From Macquaria australasica (Eukaryota > Chordata > Actinopteri > Centrarchiformes > Percichthyidae), in the NCBI GenBank assembly GCA_005408345.1, contig SEMN01000878.1, positions 62,001-126,000 on the forward strand: a DNA stretch of 64,000 nucleotides. The letters are read 5' to 3'. A program made the position numbers and the translations under genes. The notes below the pieces were generated by a model. That model was not told the origin of the DNA. It worked only from the letters and a program-made list of their open reading frames with translations, and made no database searches. Below, piece after piece: positions 1-9,800 of the stretch. Each line of letters begins with the position of its first letter. The stretch's first letter is position 1.

Positions 1-1479
1 CTGACCGGACTTACAAGCGCCAGAGACTCTACATTTTCTTTTTACATTCTCAGAGCTCAGCTGTTCAGTTCTGGCCCAGAAATACGCGCACGAACATGGC
101 GAACATGAAAAAAACCTCAGTCAAATGCAAACACAGGTTGTATCTCCATGTTGTTCAGCACCTTCGGAGAGCATTTTGGAACAAAAAAAAAAAAAAGTAT
201 CACCCCAGATATTTTAGATTTGAAAATGTTTACTTAACACACACAGAGACACAATTGTGGTGGAGAAGCCTCTGAAACATCAGGGGTGTCTGCAAATTCT
301 TATTTCATGTTTTTAAGTTGTGGGTGTTTTTTCACCTGTTTCCATTTGTAATTAGGTTACTCACCACTATGCCAAAGTGGGAGGAGAGCTGTAGTAGAGG
401 GTGTGTCTTGTATGCTTGCTCTGCTTGCTTGCTTAGATCAAGTCAGAAGTGAAGTGCATGCCACAGCAGTGGTCTGTACTATATTTATATTAAGAGATAC
501 AAGCACAAACAGGTCCAATTCAAAATCTTAGACATTTTGGTGAATAATATTTCAGTTAGTTTAACTTTATTTATTATGAATTGCCAACATTTTTCATTTA
601 TAGAGTTTTTACACATGGCTTTTATGAGAATGATTATCATCCAAATAAGACATTGTTAAGGCTTTTCCTTTTCAAAAGAAGCTGAACCCAAGCGCCAAAC
701 ACAGACAGGTCAGGGAGATTTTGCAAGGGTTTATTTCCAGAGAGGTGTACATGGGCTGAGGCAGATGATCCTGAGCAGAAGAGAAACAGTTAGACAAAGT
801 ACAAAGGAGGAGGAGGAGAAGGAGACACTGGGACTTAATGTTGAAACACTTGAACAGTAGGTAAACTATGTATTTTTGTATCAGTTTCACGGAATTCTAC
901 TACTACAAGTAAGGGCCTGTGTCCACATAGAGTGCCAGCGTCTTTTTTTAATTGACCCCAATGAGGAGAGAGCGTATGCGGATGCCTAGAGAAAAAGCAC
1001 TGCACCCAGCATCTTTTTTTTCAGAGCGCTCCGCCTTTTTTGTGCAGCTGCTCCGAGCACTTCTAGTTGAAAATCTCTGAACCTTTCAGAAAGGCGTGTC
1101 GTCACTGGCAATTTTTTTCAGGCAACCAATCATATATTAGATGGGGCTCGTTGCCCTGGTAACCAAGAAAATGGACGATAAACTTCTTCTGGCCGTGTCT
1201 GTCCTGAGCTTTATACGCTGCCAGCTCTCTCGTTTGCGCTGCCTGGCTTTTCTTTTTTTCAGGGGTGCGTCTCCATTGGCTAATGAGTTTTTAAGTGACA
1301 GCTCAGTGTACCAGACCGAGTTTCCTGAAAAACCCCGCCCATGTGAGAGGTTTGTGTCAGAACCATAGACTGACACTTGAACAAACATCAGCGTAATAAG
1401 ATCTGACTAAAATGACAGAAACCATCTTTGGGAGCATTTTATTTAATGTGTACTTTGACTTTTCAGTTTGGTCCATGTC

Positions 1480-1605
1480 CCATCCGCTAATCCGCGGGTC
1501 TTATGACCTATACAGCCACCAGGGGATGATCGAGATGTTTTGGCTTCACTTTTGGGGAGCTGTCACATCATCCATCTTTATATACAGTCTATGGTCAGAA
1601 CTACA
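1480..1605 (+). repeat. dispersed fish repeat fragment
   Basis: The stretch from the 'catcccatccgc' area to 'tatatacagtctatggt' has the look of a widely dispersed fish repeat end, with a 'gcttcacttttggggagctg' core. No coding capacity is evident. A related-looking end occurs near 44010-44035 ('tatacatccatggtta'). This is a family resemblance from memory, not a search result. Confidence 0.4.
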
Positions 1606-1857
1606 AACAAAAGTCAGGCAGAGCTGGCAGTGTAACCGAAAAGCTGACAGTGAGGGCAAAAGTCTGATCAGTGATAGAGAAGCAGAGGGAACTGTAAACA
1701 AAAGGACTTACGTTCAAAACAGTAAAAGACCAATAGACCCTTTTACAGCTGACGTCATCAAAAATATGCCCCCGCATTTTGGCAATGGAAGTGACTTTTT
1801 GCCCCAACCACCCAGACGAGTTAGCAACATTGAATTAAAAGTGTTACCAGCATCAAA

Positions 1858-2058
1858 ATGTCTGGCTGTTGCGTGTTCGGTTGTCAGAATTGATATTCCA
1901 ACAGCGGACTCAAGTTCTACAGAATTCCGACCGGATCACGACCGTTTCACAGCAACCAGCAGCGTCTGCGGCTGCAAGCTATTAAACATGTTGACTACAA
2001 CTGGACTGAGGACACGATCAAAAATGCTCGCCTTTGTAGCGCCCATTTTATATCCAAT
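1858..2058 (+). pseudogene. THAP-type zinc-finger domain remnant
   Basis: From the ATG at 1858 the frame reads MSGCCVFGCQN, then a stop, then YSNSGLKFYRIP, and later a tryptophan followed by CSAHF near 2030-2045. This is the THAP layout: an N-terminal C-x4-C pair, an FxRxP-like segment, a central W, and the C-x2-H-F motif about 50 residues on. An in-frame TGA follows residue 11, so the copy is dead. THAP domains bind DNA through the C2CH zinc site. It sits about 120 bp inside the left end of the 1734-2803 element, so it is most likely the N-terminus of that element's transposase. The call rests on motif spacing only. Confidence 0.6.
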
Positions 2059-2568
2059 ATATATGTTTTAATGTTATGACCAGGGCTTGAAATTAACACT
2101 TGCTCTCGGCAAGTCTGTAAATTCTTGACATTTTAACATACCAACCTAAGCTCAATCAGGTTTTGACTGCAAATAAATAATATTGCCACTGTGTGTAATT
2201 CATGAAAAAGTTAGTGCCATGCCCTGGTTAAGGAGAGAAAATGACAGTAAAACAGAAGCAGAATTCACGTTTCCCTAACAACTATATCATCGAGCTCTGA
2301 ACTATGCTAGCTAGCAAGTCAACAACACAAAATACTACTTACCCTGCCATGCAGGTACAATTTGCTGTTAGGAGTTTTCTGCTTTGTTAATTATAACCCA
2401 AGCCTCATACATAGTAGTCTTGTGTCCTTGACTTTGACTGGGGAGTCTATGTCATGGTATATGACGTTCTGTACATGACCACAGATAGCGTAGTCGTAAC
2501 CATCTAGTGACTAGTTTCTTGCTGGTGAACACGCTACGTTTCTCCATCAAATACGTGTATATATCTGG

Positions 2569-2778
2569 CTACTGAATATTGGGCCACTTGCTAATGTCTT
2601 CTACCCACACAGTAACAGCACACGGATCTGGAAGTTGGTCACCATTTGTCAGAGTCAATTTGTTTAGGTAGCATTCGCGATCTTTGTTGATTAATGCAGT
2701 TCCATAGATTGACAAGCTATTGCCGTCTGTCATACTTTCGTTGCCAAACTGCACGTGCATGCTTATGTACGTCATCAT
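2569..2778 (-). pseudogene. partial ORF at the right end of the THAP element
   Basis: A 69-codon frame starts about 25 bp inside the right inverted repeat with MMTYISMHVQFGNESM and contains INKDRECYLNKLTLTNGDQL. It resembles from memory the N-terminal part of large fish repeat-encoded proteins found with SWIM/YqaJ domains, but no diagnostic catalytic motif is inside the fragment, so I leave the function open. It reads toward the THAP fragment. The frame runs into a stop at 2569, with no obvious splice donor giving a longer product. Confidence 0.35.
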
Positions 2779-2879
2779 TGTTTACAAACTGTAAAAGGGT
2801 CTATAGTTTACACCATTACACAAATCATTTGTTTGCAAGTTATAAGTTTTACTTTTGAGATGACATATTTTTTGCTTCA

Positions 2880-3880
2880 GTGTGATTTATTCTCTCAAAT
2901 CCTTTTTTTTTTTTTAACACAAATCTGATTCCATAGACACGTTCCAAATGAAGCAACAACAGTGGATCTGTTCATTGTCTGCTGAGTCTCATTCATATAT
3001 GTGATGAGAGCAGAACATCGGCATTGATATGAAAGGGCGAACATGCTGTTCTGTGTTCTATATTAGAAATGTGTTTTATTTAACTATTATAGGATTAAAT
3101 AGGCCTACAGTGATTGTATTTAATAATTATAAAATCACTAATCTAGATCTTGTAGTAGACTTCAACCACAAATTCCCCTTTTCTTAATGCCACATGAGCA
3201 GACACTTGAACATGATTTTAGAGTGATGGTTGTCACATCCTTTATGTTACCTGTTATGTTTAGCAGCAATATTTACCAGTGGCAGTAGTGAGTTACTGGT
3301 CTGATAGGCAACCATTATAGCAGCTTCTAGCATCCTCTTTGAGGAGGGAGATGGGCTGACAAATACTTTGTACAGTTTTGAGCTTAGGTCAGGTTTGGGT
3401 TTGGGTTTCCAAAAGTATTTTATTAATACATGTATTTATTTCTCTTTCTGTGTCATGTGTTGCAAGTTACAAAATACCCAGTGGGAAGAGGGAAAGCATA
3501 GCCAATGTGCTGCATTAGCTTTGCTATCTAACGGTTAGTAATGGATGCAGCGATAAAGCGAAAATATAGCTTTGTGCCTCGGGTCAGGTTCGGGTCTAAA
3601 ACTTTTGCTGTACTAGTCAGGTTCAGTCGCTCAGGTGTTAAAGACTAGGGTACGGGCTGGGTTCAATTAGGCCAATGCAAAGGTGCATTCACTGTACATA
3701 TCTGTGCTGCTGTCAGATTACAGGTGATCATCAATCTTATCATTCTCGAATGACCTCGGCATTTAAACTGAGCCTAGACACACTGTGCATTCTATATTGC
3801 CCCTGTTTAATTCTGTTTTGTTTCTGTTTTTAATGATAGCAAGTAGAAAAACAACACTAACCTCTCCCTTCTGTTCTCTT
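2880..3880. other. no gene recognised
   Basis: This AT-rich stretch has a poly-T run near 2905-2916 and two loosely similar 'gggtcaggttcgggt'-like segments near 3390 and 3580. I see no coding region or terminal repeat. Confidence 0.4.
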
Positions 3881-3884
3881 GCAG

Positions 3885-6800
3885 CCGCAGCAAGTTGTCC
3901 AGAAAACGTCTGCTCAGGTAAGAGATCCTAAGGATTGTGCACATACACACACAAGTACAACACACTTGCAGGACAAATTACTTTGTTATCGTCATTAAAC
4001 TACATGTTATTCTGTATTTCAATACATTGCACTAACTTTTTTACTTTTTATGGATAGTGTTAGCTAAATGTAGGCTACATGCACTTAAGCACAAGTATTA
4101 TTGTACTTTGCTCGCTCATAGATTTCAAGCTAAATTGAGTTTGTAATTAAATGGCTTAAATTGCTGTGGATGTATTGCTGAATGGTTTCCATAGCAAAAA
4201 GCATCATTTTCACTGTTGTGCATGCACACATTTTTACAATGCAAGGAACAATTTTTAAAAACATCCCTGGTTTGCACATTCATCAAATAAAACAAATTGG
4301 GTTAAATAGGGGAATTGTTTAGTATAAAACCTGTCTGAATGTCTGGCCACTTGTGTTGTTTGCCCTGTTGTCTAATGGCTATCGGTGCTGCTGCGTCCTC
4401 AGATTTCAGCAATCAAATTGAAAAGGTAAACAGACTTCTTTTATCCAAAGCACTTTACATTTTATCTCACATTCACCCATTCACACGTGATGGCAGTGAG
4501 CTACCATGCAAGGTGTTGGCCTAACCATAAGAAGCAACTGGGGTTCAGTGTCTTACCCAAGGACACTTTGACATGTGTACTGTACCTCGTGAGCCACAGC
4601 CACAGCCACCCCCAAATGTAAAAATGCCAGAAACTACTGCAAACAATGACCAAAACTATGAAAATATGACCTAGGTTGTAAAAAGAAATGGCATTTTCCT
4701 CATAAGGAGAAAGGTGTCCTGGGTTAAAGTCTATTCTACATAGTTCTGTGGTACTACATTGTGTACTACCACAGTGGGATGAAGGACATGTCTTTGTTTA
4801 ATCTGATTGTGTTGTTTGTATTTTGAAACAAGTCCTCCAAACTGAACGGCAAAATATTTTGTTTGCCATGGCCACCAAAATTTCTGGTCTGACGCCACTA
4901 TCAGCAGAATTATATTGTCAGTACCTTCCAGAACTGTTACAAAGGTCTGTTGCAAAAGTCTGCAAAATCTGCAAACCTCCTCCCTATGGTTTTTCAGTGC
5001 CAATCATCATGTTACTTCCATATTTGCTCCTGACAGATGAGTTGTAATTTACTTGACCACTAGATGTCCTTGCCAGGTAAAAAGAAGTTGTTGCAATTTT
5101 TATTTATTTTTTTACACGGTTTGTGGGTCTATTATTTATTATATTTTGTGTCTCTAGTGTGTTCACATACTGGATTTATTGTCAGTTTAGGTAATGAAAT
5201 GATGGTTCTTGTCAAGCTTCTCAGAAGTAATGAACATCCGTATACGGTAGCAGCTGCAACAGTAACTCTTCCTGTAACTAAAGCTCACACTAGTGCTGAA
5301 GTTGAGAACTGTGGCAAAAGCCACATCTGTAAATACAGGAGTGTCTTTTCCAAGAAAAGAGGTGAAATGAGACATTATGTTATTTCTAGTGTTCTTAGTG
5401 AGAAATTCCAAAGTAAACTGCAGTTCTTTCATGTCTGACTGTTCACATGTAGCAGATAATTAGATGTTTTGTGTTGATGGTGTGAGCACCTACATCAGTG
5501 GGAGAATGAAAGCAGAATGGTAATAAGTGAGTGAAACATAACACAGAACCCCCACCCCCAGCATTCCCTTACATTCCAGGAATCCACCAGCCTTCCTCTG
5601 TTCGCTGGTGCGGGCTACTTCTTGGTGTGAATGCATAACTCTGCTCTGATTTGTGGTTGTGTGGGAACAGGGTTGAGGTAGTTGGGAGGTGCTGTGAGGC
5701 CCTGGGAGCTGCAAACCATAAAAATGTCATTTAGCTCTCCCACTTTGATAGGCTGCTTTATCTCAGCCCCACCACCACCAGCCTGTACAAAACCTCAAAC
5801 CCCTTTCACTCCAGTGCTCAGGGTGGGGTGGGGTGAATGCATGAGTGGAAGCTACAACCTTACACATGCACATAGCACAGTTTCCCAGTGAAGTTCACTA
5901 CTACTACTACTACTGCCAGCTACCAGATCTCCTATTTTTCCAAGCCTTGTTCTTTTTTGCTTAATAAACTATTTTTATTTAATAGTCTGAATATCTCCAT
6001 CTATCCATCTATCTAGAATCTGGAGTGAGATACAACATGAAACTTTGGCCTTGTCTGCACTAAACAAATGCAGTCATTCACTATCCACACTAAAATGCAA
6101 CACTATGGAAAAATTCTTAATTATCTTCTTTCTTCCTCTTCTGTTTAGTGGCAGTTAGCAAACCAGAGAATGATGCAGTATAGTACTACCATCATGTGGT
6201 TGGAGAGATGGTGTCCTAGTTCCAAATTATAAACTTGCACCAAAAAACTATACGTGCTATGGCTAAGTCGCGAAGCCCCTGATCTGAACCTAAGGTTGTG
6301 AGTTTAATAATTCAATTCAGTTTTATTTATATAGCACCATATCATAACAAAGTTATTTCAGGGCACTTTTTCGAGTAGAGCAGGTCTAGACCAACTCTTT
6401 ATATTTACAGAGACCCAACAATTCCCACCATGAGCAAGCGCTAGACGACAGTGGCAAGGAAAAACTCCCTTTTAACAGGCAGAAACCTCAGGCAGAACCA
6501 GAACCAGAGCCAGGCTCTGGGTGGGTGGTCCTCTGCCTCAGCTGATTGGGTTGAATAATGAGTGTTTTTTTTCATAGTACGCAGAGCAACACAGAAAGAC
6601 AGTGTGGCAGGCTAAACATTTTCACAAAATGGAAACAGAAGAATGATGAAAAGGATGGCAGAACAGCACAATGCACGTCCTTTTTCTTCACCCTCGTTTC
6701 TGCAATGCAAACATGGCCCTCCACTTCATCCTCCAGCACCTGTACTTCTCAGGAACCTATGCCAGGATCCTGTTTGTGGATTGTAGCTCCGCTAACACCA

Positions 6801-9800
6801 TCATCCCTGCTCTGGTGTAGGACAAGCTCTCCCAGCTGAGTGTACATGACTCCACCTGCAGGTTGATCACTGACTTCCTGTCTGATATGAGGCAGCACAT
6901 GAAGCTGGGGAAACAGCTCTGTTGCTCTCAGCTCTGGACACTGTTGACACTGCTTCCTCCACTGGCAGGATCCACTCAGGAGAGATGCTCCAAAGTGCAT
7001 CAGAATTTTATTACTGAACTATGATGCACACTTTTTATTTCATTGTGTGCAAATCGGATGTTTTCACATAACAAATGATAATCATGTTAGATGACAGTCA
7101 TGGCACTAAAAATCTGAATCTGACAATTAAAACATTCTCGACATGAAGGCTGTTGTAGGAGTTTAGTTTGGGTCGGCTGCTCTGCAGGTGCGCTGGACTG
7201 TAGTATAACTGAGCGGAGGACATGAATAATATTTCTATGTAAAGTGTATTTAAGAAAATACATCAGTAATAATGCGTATTTTTAAAAATGAAAAAAACAC
7301 AAATAGATAGGAAAAAGCAGGAACCACAAGCATGTAACAATTTGAAACATCAGCCCAGGTTTGACTTTAAAAATTCTGATTCAGGTACAGCTGGGATTTC
7401 AAAATAAAACAGGAAATAAGTCCAGAACACAAAGGGTGAACATAAATTCCATGTGGGACATGACATTACCCCCCCTTCAAGGGACGGACCCCAGACGTCC
7501 CAAACAAAAGTACACCAAACCCGGGCGGGAGGAGGGGGCCCGCAGGAGGGACCCAAGGAAACTGGCCAGGAGACAGGACTGTGGACGAGCACAAACCCTC
7601 AGGCGGATGGCCTGGAGACAGGACAGAAGCCGGGCAGGGGCCCCAGGCAGACGGCCTGGAGGCAGGACAGAAGGAGGAGCCGCTCTGGAGGACGGGCAGG
7701 ATGCCGGCAACGACGAGGCTGCAGGTCAGAAACTGGAGACAATTGCTGCAGCTCGACCGGAACAGGAGCTGGGGACTGCGGCTGCAGCTGGTCAGGAACT
7801 GGAGGCTGCAGCTCGACTGCAACGGGCGCTGGACGGGCGCTGGAGGCTGCAGCTCGACTGCAATGGGCGCTGGACGGGCGCTGGAGGCTGGGGCGGCAGA
7901 TGGACAGGAACAGGCACCGGAGGCTGCGGCGGCAGGAGTCGGCTGGACCAGCGACTCAGGCAACAGGCGTTGGCTGGCCTGCCGACTCGGAAACAGGAAC
8001 AGAGGTCGGCCGGACCGTCAACCGGGAACGAGGAGCAGGAGTTGGCCGGGCCATCGACTCAGGAACAGGGACAAAGGTCGGCCGGACCACCGACTTGGGA
8101 ACAGGATCTGGTGTTGGTTGGACCGCCGACTTGGAACCAAGAACAGACGTTGGCCGGTTCGCCAACCGGGTCCGGGGGGCTGGAGTCGGCCGGAACTAAA
8201 GAAACAAGACAGGATATAAAAGGCGCACAGAAAACAAGAACCGGGATTTCAAAATAAAACAGGAAATAAGTCCAGAACACAAAGGATGAACATAAATTCC
8301 ATGTGGAACATGACACAGCCCTACTTTTTAGCCCTACCTAATTAGAAATAATAGTCATGCATGACAGACAACAATCAAATCTAAAGCCAATTCACTCGCT
8401 ACAATTGCAGAATTTAATTAGTATATATAGTATGCAATTTGGACCCAGCTATGGCATTGGTTTTCAGGGTGAAGCTCAGTGATCACTATCTACAATTGCA
8501 TCACTTAGTGTTTCACTGTCTTTCTGTTTCTGTTTTCACATGAACGGTGGAGTATAAAGTAGAGATTGTATGAAAGATCAAGAATTCTACCTGCTAGACT
8601 AACCCTGTCTTTGTTCAAAGCTGGTCTCTGGCAATATGATTCCCACACCACCTATTTTCTCTAGTGGTCTCATTTGCCCCTGTCACACATGGTAGCATTT
8701 AGGCTGAAGTGTGTGAGCACTAATGAATGGAGTTAGAGCAGCAAAATGCAGACAGGTTTCGGCCACAGACCTCTGCAGAATGGGTGCATCGCTATGGCCT
8801 GGGAAAGGAAGAGGGCTATAAACTGTAGCCTCCCCTAATAAAATGAAGCCATGTGGAAAATGAAATCCATTTCATCTCAGGAGAGAGGAGGAACGTGTCC
8901 CCCCCCACCCCCCACCACCAGTTGTCACTTTGAAAAACCAAGTAGCACTTAAGGGAAAAGAGGGAAATTTAGGGTGCCAAAGTTAACACTGCTGCACTGA
9001 TCCATTTACATCCACCATTTTTAGGCACATTTTAAATTTTCGCATAAAGAAATCTAAAGGACATTTCAGACCAAAGATTCACAACGAGACGAGTTGAGTT
9101 GAAACTTGCAACTACTCGCAATGCGACCAGATGAGAGGGTGTATTGTTTTTGGCTGATTGGCTGTTGAAACAGGTGACATGCCTTATGTTCTAAAACCAA
9201 CCGCTGGCGACTGGACAAGCTGAGTCGCAGGCGATGCCATCAGCCAGCTTGGGTCAAGCTGAGATGGGCCATTTCACGCCGCTGCAAGTTTTTCCTGCAA
9301 CATTCTAAAACAGTTTTGTTTCATCTTGAATCTTTGGTCTGAACTGGCCTTAAAAGAAAACACTGCAAAAATCATCTAAATGTCACAGAGTTTTTACACT
9401 TGAGTGAAGTGAAAAAGTAGCAAAGCAATGTGCATCAAAATCCACACAGCTTCTTCTTGGAACACACAGATTACACAAAATTCTAGAATCAGAGAACTTA
9501 CTTTTTCCAGTGATAGCAGTATCTTGGGACATTTGTATAAATTGTCCATAAATCCACTTGGTAATAATATAAAAAAGATGCTCCTTATAAGTTCAGATCT
9601 TGCTTCATGTACATCAGAGGAAAAACAGACACCTTTCTTCATCTTCCGTTTTGTGCTTCACGGAAACTCAGCTGTGTGGATCAGCACTGGACTCTGCACT
9701 GCAGCTGGCAGGCTTCCAACTTTTCAGAACTTTCAGACAAAACAAAAGGTGGAGGTATGTATTTTTACACTAACAGTGGCTGGTGTAATAGATAGATGTA

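Larger units (their letters stand above)
1734..2803. mobile_element. 1.07-kb inverted-repeat DNA element carrying a THAP-like remnant
   Basis: The ends are inverted copies of TAGACCCTTTTACAG: + strand at 1734, - strand ending at 2803. Just inside both ends lies a related TGACGT-containing segment. Between them are a THAP-type zinc-finger remnant reading inward from the left end (1858-2058) and a second short ORF reading inward from the right end (2569-2778, - strand). The size and the two convergent partial ORFs suggest an internally deleted copy of a larger element in which the ORFs once faced each other. THAP domains are known from P-element and Kolobok-type transposases. No target duplication could be fixed. 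Confidence 0.6.

Noticed and set aside
1412..2071. 219-codon + strand ORF
   Set aside because: It crosses a dispersed repeat and the left end of the 1734-2803 element. The real signal in this region is the THAP frame, which is a different frame.
7361..8257. 298-codon + strand ORF, and overlapping 248-, 212- and 165-codon ORFs
   Set aside because: All overlap the same GC-rich tandem repeat in several frames on both strands. The openness is compositional, with no start context, domain or splice support.
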